Shown piece by piece: positions 41,061 through 49,405 of a DNA stretch of 64,000 nt; the first letter of the stretch is position 1, and the number at the start of each line of letters is the position of its first letter. The notes beneath the pieces were generated by a model. It worked only from the letters and a program-made list of their open reading frames with translations, was not told the DNA's origin and did not search any database. The stretch covers positions 62,001-126,000 of the forward strand of contig NZ_JODS01000013.1 in NCBI RefSeq assembly GCF_000718025.1, read 5' to 3'. Source of the stretch: Kitasatospora purpeofusca. Lineage in GTDB: Bacteria > Actinomycetota > Actinomycetes > Streptomycetales > Streptomycetaceae. The position numbers and the translations under genes were made by a program.

Positions 41061-41750
41061 TCAGGCCATCCAGAAGAAGACGGCGGTCATCCGCCGCTCC
41101 TCCAGGGTCAGGCCGTGGTAGGAGGTCGCGCTGTGGATCAGGTTGGCGTGGTAGACCAGCAGGCGGTTGTAGCGGTTGGGGACGCGGACGTCCTCGGTGA
41201 AGGCGTCGGCCGGGACGCGGCGGGTGCCGAGCGCCTCGACCAGGTTGTTGTGCGGGGCGGTGACCAGGTTGCCGCCGAGCCGGCCGCCGGGGAACTGCTG
41301 GCGGTAGAAGCCCGTGCCGGCGTCCTTCGGCGCGCCGGGGCTGAGGTAGAGGACGGCCGCGAAGCGGCACAGCGCCCGGGAGTCGGTGTGCGGACGCGAC
41401 TCCGACTCGGCGGTGCCCACCAGTTGGATGCAGTTGTGGTTCAGGGTGCCGCCGCCCGGGGTGCTCTGCACCCAGAGCCGCGACGCCCCGGTGGCCTTGC
41501 GGACGAGCGCCTCCACCCGGGCCAGCTCGTCGGGTTCGAGGCCGGGCATGGTGCGCAGTCCGGGCCAGGATTCCGGCCGGTAGGGGTAGCCCTCGGTCCA
41601 GTCGTTGCGGTCGAGGCAGCGGCGGCGGACGGCGTCCGGGTCCGGCAGGACGTCGTCGAACACCCAGTAGTCGCGGCCGGGTGTCGGCTTGCGGTACGGC
41701 AGCACCGGCAGCGTGGCGGTCCGTCCGGGGCCGGGGGGCAGTGGAGGCAT
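41061..41750 (-). CDS. DUF6445-like 2-oxoglutarate/Fe(II)-type oxygenase
   Basis: A 229-residue protein. It has the layout of the prolyl-4-hydroxylase-like family often labelled DUF6445: an N-terminal YWVFDDVLPDPDAVR, then an iron-binding pair SRPHTDSR (His-x-Asp) near 125 and HSATSYHGLTLEERR (distal His and Arg for 2-oxoglutarate) near the C-terminus. The ATG at 41750 is preferred because the frame upstream is unrelated low-complexity sequence. Proteins of this kind sit in natural-product clusters, but this one is isolated between murQ and a secreted esterase. Substrate unknown. Confidence 0.8.
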   Translation of the reverse strand: MPPLPPGPGRTATLPVLPYRKPTPGRDYWVFDDVLPDPDAVRRRCLDRNDWTEGYPYRPESWPGLRTMPGLEPDELARVEALVRKATGASRLWVQSTPGGGTLNHNCIQLVGTAESESRPHTDSRALCRFAAVLYLSPGAPKDAGTGFYRQQFPGGRLGGNLVTAPHNNLVEALGTRRVPADAFTEDVRVPNRYNRLLVYHANLIHSATSYHGLTLEERRMTAVFFWMA

Positions 41751-41848
41751 GGGCCGACCATAGGAGCGAGCTCCCCCAACTTTCTGCCGTGAGCAGGTCA
41801 ACCTTTCGTCAAGGTGCTGGTCGGTGGTGGCAGGCGGAGGTGTCCCGC

Positions 41849-43369
41849 TCAGCAGGAGCCGTCGGCGAGCACGTAGTAGCCGGGGCCGGTCCGGCGCAGG
41901 GTGTGGACGGTGAAGGTGTTCCACAGCCCCATCGCCTGTCCGGAGCCGAGCGCGTACACCAGACCGCCGGTCAGTGTCGCGCGCCCGGCCGCCACCTGGT
42001 GGTAGTTGTCGGTGGTCCAGCACGCGGCCGGTCCGCCCGGTGTGGTGACGGTGACGGTGGTGGAGCGGGCGCCCGCGGTGCCGTCGGCGGCGACCGCGGC
42101 CACCGCGTAGGCGTAGGCCGTACCGGCGCTCAGACCGCCGTCGGTCCACGCGGTGCCGGTGGGGTCCGCGACCGGCGCGCCGTCCCGGAAGACCCGGTAG
42201 GAGACGGCCCCGGTGACGGGCTGCCAGCCGAGCGCGACGGTGTCGCCCCCGGTCGCGGTGGCGGTCAGACCGCTGGGCGCGGGCAGTCCGGGGACCGTCG
42301 GCCCGCCGCTGTCCAGGCCCCAGAAGAGCGCGGTGTGGTAGCCGGAGCAGATCGCGTCCAGGAAGTACGCGCCGGTGGACCCGCACCTGTCGGTTCCCGG
42401 GCCCGGGGCGACGGCCAGCCCGTGCCCCATGCCCGCGATCGAGTACAGCGCGACGGCGGGCCGCCCGCCCGCGTCGTCGTAGCGGGTCTCGGTGGTGCCG
42501 CCGGGCAGGCTCCGGATGCCGGAGGGGGTCTGGCCGATCCCCCACACCTCCGTCCACTGGTCGCGCAGTTCGGTGGCGTTGACCGGTCGGACGGTGGTGT
42601 CCGCGGTGCCCTGCCAGATCGCCACCCGGGGCCACGGCCCGGGGTGGCCGGGGTCGGCGCGGCGGACCTTCTCCGCCCACTGGGCCGGGGTGAGACGCTG
42701 GTCGTCGTTCTGGCAGGACGAGGCAGCGGACAGGGCGGCGGCGCAGTGCGCGGGCGGACCGGCGTCGACGGCCCCGCCGGCGAACACGTCCGGATAGTCG
42801 GCCAGCAGGTCGGCGGCCATCCCGCCCCCGGCGGACAGGCCGGTGACGAACACCCGGCCGCGGTCCGTGCCGAACAGGGCCCCGGCCCTGGTGACCATCT
42901 GGAGCACGGAGGCCGCCTCGCCGACGCCCCGGGAGTTCTGCGCGGCGTCGAACCAGCGGAAGCAGGAGAGCGGGTTGTTGGCGGCGCCGGTCTGCGGGAA
43001 GACCACGGCGAAGCCGTACCGGTCGGCCAGTTCGGGCCAGCCGGAGTGCCGGTAGTAGTCGTCGGCGGTCTGGGTGCAGCCGTGCAGGGCGACCACCAGA
43101 GGCGCGCCGCCGGGCAGCCCGGCCGGGGCGTAGGTGTACATCGCGAGGTTGCCGGGGTTGCTGCCGAACCCGGTGACCTGCTGGAAGGTGCCGGCCGCTG
43201 CGGTGGGTACGGGCGCGGGTCCGGCGCTCGCGGGCGTCGACGTGCCGGGGAGCAGCAGCGCCGCCGCGGTGAGCAGGGCGACGAGGGCGGCGCGGCCGGC
43301 GCGGCCCGCCCGGTGGATGCGGCGGTCGGTCGGTGGAGCGGCGGGTGGAGCGGTGGGGGACACGGCCAT
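41849..43369 (-). CDS. Secreted PHB-depolymerase-family esterase with Fn3 and C-terminal binding domain
   Basis: A 506-residue protein. Signal peptide about 1-50 (AALVALLTAAALLLPGTSTPASA). Alpha/beta-hydrolase domain of the PHB depolymerase/feruloyl esterase family: LVVALHGCTQTADDYY (oxyanion), VTGLSAGGGMAADL (nucleophile Ser), WQGTADTTVRP (Asp), GMGHGLAV (His), and Cys pairs. A fibronectin type III domain follows (GLTATATGGDTVALGWQPVT), then a C-terminal Cys-bounded module (ACWTTDNYHQ to ADGSC) seen as a substrate-binding domain in similar enzymes. It should degrade short-chain polyesters or feruloylated polymers outside the cell. The ATG is at 43369, upstream of the signal peptide. Confidence 0.92.
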   Translation of the reverse strand: MAVSPTAPPAAPPTDRRIHRAGRAGRAALVALLTAAALLLPGTSTPASAGPAPVPTAAAGTFQQVTGFGSNPGNLAMYTYAPAGLPGGAPLVVALHGCTQTADDYYRHSGWPELADRYGFAVVFPQTGAANNPLSCFRWFDAAQNSRGVGEAASVLQMVTRAGALFGTDRGRVFVTGLSAGGGMAADLLADYPDVFAGGAVDAGPPAHCAAALSAASSCQNDDQRLTPAQWAEKVRRADPGHPGPWPRVAIWQGTADTTVRPVNATELRDQWTEVWGIGQTPSGIRSLPGGTTETRYDDAGGRPAVALYSIAGMGHGLAVAPGPGTDRCGSTGAYFLDAICSGYHTALFWGLDSGGPTVPGLPAPSGLTATATGGDTVALGWQPVTGAVSYRVFRDGAPVADPTGTAWTDGGLSAGTAYAYAVAAVAADGTAGARSTTVTVTTPGGPAACWTTDNYHQVAAGRATLTGGLVYALGSGQAMGLWNTFTVHTLRRTGPGYYVLADGSC

Positions 43370-43471
43370 CGGGGACTCCGGGGTGGGGGAGGAGTACGGA
43401 CCTTGCCGTGCAGGGTGCCGCGCCCGCCCCCGGGCCGCCATGTGGCGGGCGGCCGTCCTGCGAGGACCGGT

Positions 43472-43505
43472 CGTGGGTGGCGCCGCCATGGCGGCGCCAC
43501 CCACG
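43472..43505 (-). terminator. Perfect 34-bp palindrome terminator
   Basis: Two 17-bp arms without mismatch, centred on GCCATGGC, 13 bp after the stop of the YdcF-family gene. It ends the leftward MFS-ydcF operon. Confidence 0.8.
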
Positions 43506-43518
43506 GACCGAGGTGCGG

Positions 43519-44532
43519 TCAGGCGCCGGGGCTCAGCGCCGCGGCGACGAGGCCGCACACGGCGACGAAGCCGCAGATCCCGAAGTTGACCAGTTTGTGG
43601 GACAGGAAGACGGCGGCGAACTCGCGGATCGTCGCGCTCGGCCAGTAGTACCGGGCGGTGGGGGAGCCGCAGACCTGACCGTTGACCCCGGTCGTGCGGG
43701 CGGTCAGCGCGGCCCGGAAGGCGTGGAAGTTGTTGGTGACGATCACACAGCGGTAGTCGGGCTTCGCCCCCTCCATGATCTCCTTGCTGAAGAGAAGGTT
43801 CTCCTCGGTGGTCCGGGAACGGTCCTCGCGCGTCAGGTGCTCGGCGGGGAAGCCGCGTTCGAGCAGGTAGTCCGCCATGGCGTGGGACTCCGGCAGCTTC
43901 TCGTCCGGTCCCTGGCCGCCCGAGGTGATCAGCACCGGCGGGTTGCCCCGCGCCGTCTGCGTCTCGTACAGCGCGCGGCCGCGGTGGAGCCGGCTGGCGA
44001 GCAGCGGCGGCACCCGGTCGCCGCCGACCAGCCCGGAGCCCAGGACCACCACGAAGTCCACGTCCCCGCGCGGCAGGTGGCGCTGGTAGAGGAAGGCGTA
44101 GCCGACGAAGCAGACGAAGAGGAAGGCCACGTAGCCGACCACCAGGAGCGCCGTGGCGGCGAGGACGGCGAGGCGCGGGGAGTCGGTGACGACGGCCGCT
44201 CCGAGCAGACCGATCAGCGCGAGGATGCCGAGGCCGGCGAGCAGCGAGAGCAGGTTCGCCGGCCGCCGGCCCTCCTTGCGGATCATCGTCACTCCGTTGG
44301 AGAGGAGGAACCAGACCAGGGCCACCGTGCCGACCGTCGGCAGCAGGGCGATGACGGCCACCGTCAGCTCGGCCACCAGGGTCGGCGCCCGGCGCACCTC
44401 CGCGATCAGCGCCAGGGCCAGCAGGGAGACCCCGATGCCGAGCAGTACGGCGTTGCTGAACTTGCGTCGGTCGCGCAGGACTCCGATTCCGCAGAGGAGG
44501 AAGAAGAAGGCCGCTGGGGCATAGGCGATCAT
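43519..44532 (-). CDS. YdcF/SanA-like membrane protein (DUF218)
   Basis: A 337-residue protein. Six or so N-terminal hydrophobic segments (1-175), then the DUF218 domain: VDFVVVLGSGLVGGDRVPPL, PPVLITSGGQGPDEKLPESH, LTREDRSRTTEENLLFSKEI, VIVTNNFHAFRAA. Such proteins act near the envelope; the E. coli relatives bind nucleotides or affect barrier function. The ATG at 44532 overlaps the MFS stop by four bases (ATGA), so it is co-translated with the exporter. Confidence 0.87.
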   Translation of the reverse strand: MIAYAPAAFFFLLCGIGVLRDRRKFSNAVLLGIGVSLLALALIAEVRRAPTLVAELTVAVIALLPTVGTVALVWFLLSNGVTMIRKEGRRPANLLSLLAGLGILALIGLLGAAVVTDSPRLAVLAATALLVVGYVAFLFVCFVGYAFLYQRHLPRGDVDFVVVLGSGLVGGDRVPPLLASRLHRGRALYETQTARGNPPVLITSGGQGPDEKLPESHAMADYLLERGFPAEHLTREDRSRTTEENLLFSKEIMEGAKPDYRCVIVTNNFHAFRAALTARTTGVNGQVCGSPTARYYWPSATIREFAAVFLSHKLVNFGICGFVAVCGLVAAALSPGA

Positions 44533-45923
44533 CTCCGTATCGTAGGGTCCCGCCGAGCGGCCCCGACCGTGGCCTCCTGAGTCGTGGAGGACGCCCCGGT
44601 GACCTCGGGGCCGACCGCCCCCGGGCCCTTGTCCAAGGAGCGTCGGCCGTCCGTGAGGTCGCCGGTCGGACCGTTCGTCAGGCCGCTCGCCGGACCCTCC
44701 GTCAGGTCGTGTGCGTCCGTGGTGCGCCCGACCCGGCGGACGCCCGGGACGAGGGCCGCCCCGCCGCAGGCCAGCGTGACCAGGGCGGCCGTGACCAGCA
44801 GCGGCCCGGTGCTCCCCCAGGCGTCGGCGGCCAGCGGTGCGAGCGTGTACCCCAGCGGGGCGGCGGCGAGCGACAGCAGCCAGTCGTAGGAGGTGACCCG
44901 GGCCAGCACCTGCGGCGGGAACTCCTGCTGCACCACGGTCTGCCACACCGGGTTGAGGAAGCCCAGCCCGGTCATCGCCAGGGCGTACGAGGCGACGGTG
45001 ACCGGTGCGGGCGCCGTCACCGCCAGGGCGACCAGCGGCAGGGCGTACAGGGCGAGGCCGAGGGAGGCGACCAGCAGCGGACGCCTTGGCCGGTACCGGC
45101 CGGCGAGCAGCGAACCGGCCAGCACACCGAAGGCGGCGGCCTGGGTCATCGCGATCCACACGCCCTCCCCGCCCATCCGCCGGGAGGCGATCAGCGGCCC
45201 GAGGGTGAGCAGGACGGCGGCAGCGCCGTTCCACACGGCGTGGCCGATCAGGCTGGTCCAGTACCAGTCGCGCGAGCGCACCTCGCTCCAGCCCCGGAGC
45301 AGGTCGGCGCGCAGCGACCTGCGCTCGGCGGGGGTGTGCTGCACCTTCAGCCGTGTCAGCAGCGCCGCGCTGACCAGGAAGGAGGCGCCGTCCAGCAGGA
45401 ACGCCCAGCCGGGGCCCGCGGTCAGGACGAGGAGGCCGGCCAGGGCCGGGCCGCCGAGCCGGGCTCCGTTCACGGCCGAGGCCAGCAGGGCGTTGGCGCG
45501 CATCCGCTGCGGGCCGTCCACGGCGGCCGCGACCAGTGGACTGGCGGTCGGCATGGCGAACGCCGAGGCGATCCCGCCGACCGCCTCGGCGGCCGCTACG
45601 GCGGCCAGGCTGGGCCGGCCGCCGAGGAGTTCGATGCCGACGGCGATCTGGGCGGCGGCCCGGACCAGGTCGGTGACGAGCGCGACCAGCCTGGGGTCGA
45701 CGCGGTCCCCGACGACGCCGCCCAGCGGGAGCAGCAGCAGGCGCGGGACCATCGCACAGCCCAGGACCAGGGCCAGCGCGGAGGAGGAGCCGGTCGCCCG
45801 GGTGACGGCGATGGCGAGCGCGGCGGGGACGACGGCGTCCCCGAGGGTAGAGATCGTCCGGCCGAGGAAGAGCAGCCGGAAGGCGGGCAGGCGCAGCGGG
45901 TGCGGGTGGTGGGTCGAAGTCAC
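44529..45923 (-). CDS. MFS transporter
   Basis: A 464-residue major facilitator with about 12 membrane segments. It starts FRLLFLGRTISTLGDAVVP, with the loop motif GGVVGDRVDPRLV between helices 2 and 3, and has a disordered C-terminal tail after about 400. It resembles enterobactin/macrolide-exporter-like MFS_3 proteins. It is divergent from a MarR regulator across two overlapping palindromes and coupled downstream to the YdcF gene. Likely drug or metabolite efflux under MarR repression. Confidence 0.9.
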   Translation of the reverse strand: MTSTHHPHPLRLPAFRLLFLGRTISTLGDAVVPAALAIAVTRATGSSSALALVLGCAMVPRLLLLPLGGVVGDRVDPRLVALVTDLVRAAAQIAVGIELLGGRPSLAAVAAAEAVGGIASAFAMPTASPLVAAAVDGPQRMRANALLASAVNGARLGGPALAGLLVLTAGPGWAFLLDGASFLVSAALLTRLKVQHTPAERRSLRADLLRGWSEVRSRDWYWTSLIGHAVWNGAAAVLLTLGPLIASRRMGGEGVWIAMTQAAAFGVLAGSLLAGRYRPRRPLLVASLGLALYALPLVALAVTAPAPVTVASYALAMTGLGFLNPVWQTVVQQEFPPQVLARVTSYDWLLSLAAAPLGYTLAPLAADAWGSTGPLLVTAALVTLACGGAALVPGVRRVGRTTDAHDLTEGPASGLTNGPTGDLTDGRRSLDKGPGAVGPEVTGASSTTQEATVGAARRDPTIRR

Positions 45924-45934
45924 GGGAGCACTGT

Positions 45935-45964
45935 ATTTCGGTGCCGAAATTTCGTCAACGAAAT
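45935..45964. promoter_or_regulatory. Two overlapping MarR-type palindromes
   Basis: ATTTCGG-TG-CCGAAAT (45935-45950) and ATTTCGT-CA-ACGAAAT (45949-45964) are both perfect 7-2-7 palindromes sharing an AT, centres 14 bp apart. They lie in the gap between the divergent MFS and MarR genes, directly 5' of the MFS start. Confidence 0.78.
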
Positions 45965-46012
45965 ATTGGGAGCCGAAAAACCCCTGGTCCGGGGCCGCCT
46001 AGACTCGGGGGC

Positions 46013-46663
46013 ATGACACCCGCGACGCACCGGACGGCGGCCGACCGCCCCCGTGACTGGACCGACGGCCACGTCGAACGCTGGCGGCCGGTACTGCCGC
46101 ACCTGGACCCGGACGTCGAGGGCGCCGTCACCCGGATGAGCAAGCTCACCCGGCACCTCGGCCGGGTCCGCGAGCAGGGTGTGGCCGACTTCGGACTGCA
46201 GAAGCACGAGTTCGACACCCTGCACGGGCTGGCCGGCCGCGGCGGCCGGGCCACCCCGTCCGAGCTGCGCGGTGACCTCGGCCTGGCGCCCGCCTCGGTG
46301 ACCGGGCGTCTGGAAGCACTGGAACGGCGCGGGTTCATCGTCCGCACGCCCTCCAGCGACGACCGCCGCCGGGTGGACGTCGAACTGACCGAGCAGGGCC
46401 GACTGGCCTGGGCGCGGGCGCTGGACGTGGTCGGCCGGGAGGAGCACCGGCTGCTCGGTGTGCTCTCCCCGGCCGAGCGCCGCCAGCTCGCCGATCTGCT
46501 GCGCCGGGTGCTGCTGGTCGCCGAGGGGCCGCCGCCGGAGCCCGGATCGCTCGCCGGACCGCAGCCCGGCGCCGACCCCCGGCTCGGCCCGGCGGCCGCG
46601 GCCTGGACCGACGGCGGTGCCGAGCCGAGGACGGACCCCCCGACGGCCGACTGGCACGGCTAG
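46013..46663 (+). CDS. MarR-family transcriptional regulator
   Basis: A 216-residue protein with a MarR winged helix: FGLQKHEFDTLHGLAG, TPSELRGDLGLAPASVTGRL, ERRGFIVRTPSSDDRRRVDV (wing). A long Pro-rich C-terminal tail (about 165-216) is unusual for the family (about 150 residues). The ATG at 46013 is chosen; an upstream in-frame ATG would lie inside the operator. It most likely represses the divergent MFS-YdcF operon and itself through the overlapping palindromes. Confidence 0.9.
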   Translation: MTPATHRTAADRPRDWTDGHVERWRPVLPHLDPDVEGAVTRMSKLTRHLGRVREQGVADFGLQKHEFDTLHGLAGRGGRATPSELRGDLGLAPASVTGRLEALERRGFIVRTPSSDDRRRVDVELTEQGRLAWARALDVVGREEHRLLGVLSPAERRQLADLLRRVLLVAEGPPPEPGSLAGPQPGADPRLGPAAAAWTDGGAEPRTDPPTADWHG

Positions 46664-46667
46664 GGTC

Positions 46668-46732
46668 AGGCCCAAGGCCAAGGCCCAAGGCCAAGGCCCA
46701 AGGCCAAGGCCCAAGGCCAAGGCCCAAGGCCG
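46668..46732. repeat. 12-bp minisatellite, about five copies
   Basis: Tandem AAGGCCCAAGGCC-type repeat (unit about 12 bp) filling the gap between the convergent MarR and lipase-like genes. Confidence 0.9.
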
Positions 46733-46741
46733 ACGCCGGGG

Positions 46742-48358
46742 TCAGCTCCAGGGGCCGACCGTGAGCCGGATCCGGGCGTCGGGGCCGAGGATCGGGCCGG
46801 TGGTGGCCGGCAGGGGGATGTTGGCGAGCCAGGCATCGGCCCGCGGGTCCTCGTCGGGCAGTGGCGGGCCGGTCGGGTGGAGGTCCCGGATCGCGCCGAC
46901 CACCTCGGAGTTCCAGTGCGCCCAGGCCGCCGGACGCGGGGAGTCGGTGTCCACGTCGACGATCAGGGTGTCCGCGAAGTCGGCGGTCTGCTCCAGATGG
47001 TCGCCGAAGCCGAAGAACCCGTTGTGCTCCTTGAGTCCGAGCACCCGCAGGTCGAGGGCGAACCGCACCGGTTCGCTCGCGCCCGGCCGTTCGGGGTCCG
47101 CGGCCGCGTCCACCGCCGCGCGCTCCGCGTCCTCGCGGGGCGGGAGCAGCTTGCTGGAGAGGAAGGTGGTCGCCAGCTGGACGGCGCCGTCCCTGGTGGC
47201 CCGGGCCTGACGGGTGGCCGAGGTGGGGTCGGAGAGCTGGATCGGGCACCAGTGAGGGGCGGCGCGTTCGTGCAGCAGTACCGGCAGTCCGCGGACCTGT
47301 AGCCGTACCTCGGCCTGCCAGGTGACGTCCGGGTCGCGGTCGGGGAGTTGCACGTCGACCAGGTCGACCCGGGCCCGGAGGTCGCCGAACAGGAAGCGGC
47401 GCAGGTTCTGGTACCCCTCCTCGGAGTTGACCAGTCCGTACCGGCCGCTGTGGCTGCGGTGCGTGAACGCCCGGTTGGCGCCGGTGACCTGGGCGTTCTC
47501 GATCTGCACCAGGCCGTCGCTGCGCGGGCCGACGGCCGAGGCCGAGACGCCGTGGGCGACGTCGTAGTCGTCGGAGTCGGTGCCGATCATGCAGAAGATC
47601 CGGTCGAGCGGGAACCCGCCCGCGGCCTCCTGGGGTGTCCCGCTGCCGTCGTCGTCCGGCATGTCGACGGCCCGCCAGCCCTCCGGCGGCCCGTCCGGAT
47701 CGGGGTCCGGCGTCAGGTACTGGTACATCCGGTCGGGTCCGAAGATGTCGGAGCCGTTGAAGTCGAAGGTGTCGCGCAGGGCTTCGGGGATGCCGAAGCC
47801 GACGGCGAAGGTGATGCCGCCGTGCGGCGTGCCGTAGGTGAACAGTTTCGACACGTAGTCGGTGGCGCGCTTCCCCTTGCGCTGCTCGGGGATGACCTTC
47901 TGGAGCAGGCAGCGGCAGATCAGTCCGCCCATCGAGTGGGCGACCAGGTGGACCTGCGGTGCGCCGGTGCGCTCCTGGAGGTCCTCGATCAGGCGGAGGA
48001 GGTCCTCGGCGGCGTGCTCCAGGCTGAATGCCTCGGGTTCGGCGCCCCAGGTGCCGGAGCAGCGGTCGTAGAAGCGGTGGATCCAGATGCTGTCGGGGCG
48101 GATGTCCTTGGGGTGGTTCGCCAGATAGGCCTCCTGGCCGCCCTCGACGAAGACGCGGTAGCCCTCGTCGGTGAGCAGGCGTACTAACGGGCTTTCGAAC
48201 TGGTAGAAGACGGGGGAGTCCTGGCGCCCGACGCGGATGTGCGTCGAGCCTTCGTTGAATCCGTAGAACGGATCCGTCACGGCCTTCTCGATCCCGGGGG
48301 TGCCACCGGCGTATCCCCGGACATAGACGATCGGGAGTCTGGAGGACGGCGTACTCAT
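46742..48358 (-). CDS. Lipase-like alpha/beta hydrolase
   Basis: A 538-residue cytosolic protein (no signal peptide). The alpha/beta-hydrolase N-terminal half has LPIVYVRGYAGGT (oxyanion HG-like), VHLVAHSMGGLICR (AHSMG nucleophile elbow, Ser near 134), and later TYGTPHGG and HRSHSGRYG (candidate His). It resembles PGAP1/LCAT-like esterases that act on lipids or sterol esters. The C-terminal 200 residues form a separate beta-rich region of unknown role. The ATG at 48358 gives MSTPSSRLPIVYVRGY. Confidence 0.8.
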   Translation of the reverse strand: MSTPSSRLPIVYVRGYAGGTPGIEKAVTDPFYGFNEGSTHIRVGRQDSPVFYQFESPLVRLLTDEGYRVFVEGGQEAYLANHPKDIRPDSIWIHRFYDRCSGTWGAEPEAFSLEHAAEDLLRLIEDLQERTGAPQVHLVAHSMGGLICRCLLQKVIPEQRKGKRATDYVSKLFTYGTPHGGITFAVGFGIPEALRDTFDFNGSDIFGPDRMYQYLTPDPDPDGPPEGWRAVDMPDDDGSGTPQEAAGGFPLDRIFCMIGTDSDDYDVAHGVSASAVGPRSDGLVQIENAQVTGANRAFTHRSHSGRYGLVNSEEGYQNLRRFLFGDLRARVDLVDVQLPDRDPDVTWQAEVRLQVRGLPVLLHERAAPHWCPIQLSDPTSATRQARATRDGAVQLATTFLSSKLLPPREDAERAAVDAAADPERPGASEPVRFALDLRVLGLKEHNGFFGFGDHLEQTADFADTLIVDVDTDSPRPAAWAHWNSEVVGAIRDLHPTGPPLPDEDPRADAWLANIPLPATTGPILGPDARIRLTVGPWS

Positions 48359-48511
48359 GGCCGGCCTGCCCTCTCGGCGGCCGGTACCGGCCGGCACCGG
48401 CCGACCCATTGACGTGGGAGCTTCTTCCTCCCAGTGTCGGCCCGCCGGGCGGCCCTGTCACCCCCCGTGTGCGGAACGTTGATGGGTCGTCACTGCCCGT
48501 TCCGGTCGGCC

Positions 48512-48559
48512 GGTCGCGCGGACGGTCGCGCGCACGGTCGCGCGCACGGTCGCGCGCAC
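48512..48559. repeat. 12-bp tandem repeat, four copies
   Basis: GGTCGCGCGCAC repeated four times (first copy GGTCGCGCGGAC), just downstream of the TetR stop. Confidence 0.9.
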
Positions 48560-48562
48560 GGC

Positions 48563-49246
48563 TCAGCGGCGGTCCGGCGGCAGCAGCGCGGCGAGTCCGT
48601 CGAGGATGCGCTCGAGGCCGAAGCCGAACCGGGCGTCCAGGTCGGGGCCGGTGAGGTCGTCGGCCATCGCGACGAGGTTGGGGAACTCCGCGACGGGCAG
48701 CGCGCGGAAGCGTTCGGCGGCGGCGTCGGCCACCTCGCGCCGACCGGCGCCCGCGGTCTCGGCGGCCGCCATCGGGGACTGCTCCTGGAGGACGAAGCCC
48801 TGGACGTACGCGCCGAGCAGGTAGGAGATCATCGCGCTGTCGGCGGGGGAGAAGCCCGCCTCCCGCAGCCGGTCGAGCTGGTCCTCCATCAGCCGCAGCA
48901 GGTGCGGACCCGGGGCGAGCCGGCCCGCGACCACCTTGGCCGCGTCCCGCCGGCCCAGCAGATGGGCGCGGTAGCGCTGGCAGTAGCCGCGCAGCTGGGT
49001 GCGCCAGTCGCCGGAACGCGGCGGGGCCTCGGCGTCGGCCATCAGCGCGTCGTTCAGGAGGTCGAGCAGTTCCTCCTTGTTGCGGACGTGCCAGTACAGC
49101 GAGGCGGCCTTGACCCCGACCTCGGCGGCGACCTTGCGCATCGACAGGCCGGCCAGGCCCTCGCGCTCAAGTACCCGCAGGGCTGCTTGGGCGAGGGCGT
49201 CGCGGGTGAGTCCGGGCTGGGTGGCGTCGTCCTCGTCGGCCGGCAT
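48563..49246 (-). CDS. TetR-family repressor
   Basis: A 227-residue protein. N-terminal helix-turn-helix (LTRDALAQAALRVLEREGLA, MRKVAAEVGVKAASLYWHV, RNKEELLDLL) typical of the TetR/TetR_C subgroup, followed by the all-helical ligand domain (AHLLGRRDAAKVVAGRL, YVQGFVLQEQ). The ATG is at 49246. It is divergent from a 14-helix DHA2 exporter with two perfect palindromes between them, so it is very likely that exporter's repressor. Confidence 0.92.
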   Translation of the reverse strand: MPADEDDATQPGLTRDALAQAALRVLEREGLAGLSMRKVAAEVGVKAASLYWHVRNKEELLDLLNDALMADAEAPPRSGDWRTQLRGYCQRYRAHLLGRRDAAKVVAGRLAPGPHLLRLMEDQLDRLREAGFSPADSAMISYLLGAYVQGFVLQEQSPMAAAETAGAGRREVADAAAERFRALPVAEFPNLVAMADDLTGPDLDARFGFGLERILDGLAALLPPDRR

Positions 49247-49320
49247 GAGGTCCTCGCTGTTCGTCGGGCGGGTCGGGCCGCGGGCCCCGGGCCGGGACGG
49301 GCCGGTATTCCACTTGCAAT

Positions 49321-49378
49321 CTAACACCGTTAGGTGCACGCTGTCCCCCGTCGAACTGCCCCTAACGCCGTTAGGGGC
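49321..49378. promoter_or_regulatory. Two TetR operators
   Basis: CTAAC-ACC-GTTAG (49321-49333) and a 21-bp perfect palindrome with 9-bp arms GCCCCTAAC and GTTAGGGGC around GCC (49358-49378). Both carry the TAAC/GTTA core; centres are 41 bp apart, between the divergent TetR and MFS starts. Confidence 0.82.
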
Positions 49379-49405
49379 CCTGGAGGCAATCGAGAGGAAC
49401 GCCCG

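Noticed and set aside
46668..46732. CRISPR-like repeat array
   Set aside because: Units of about 12 bp are contiguous with no unique spacers and there are no cas genes; it is a minisatellite. The same holds for the other tandem repeats.
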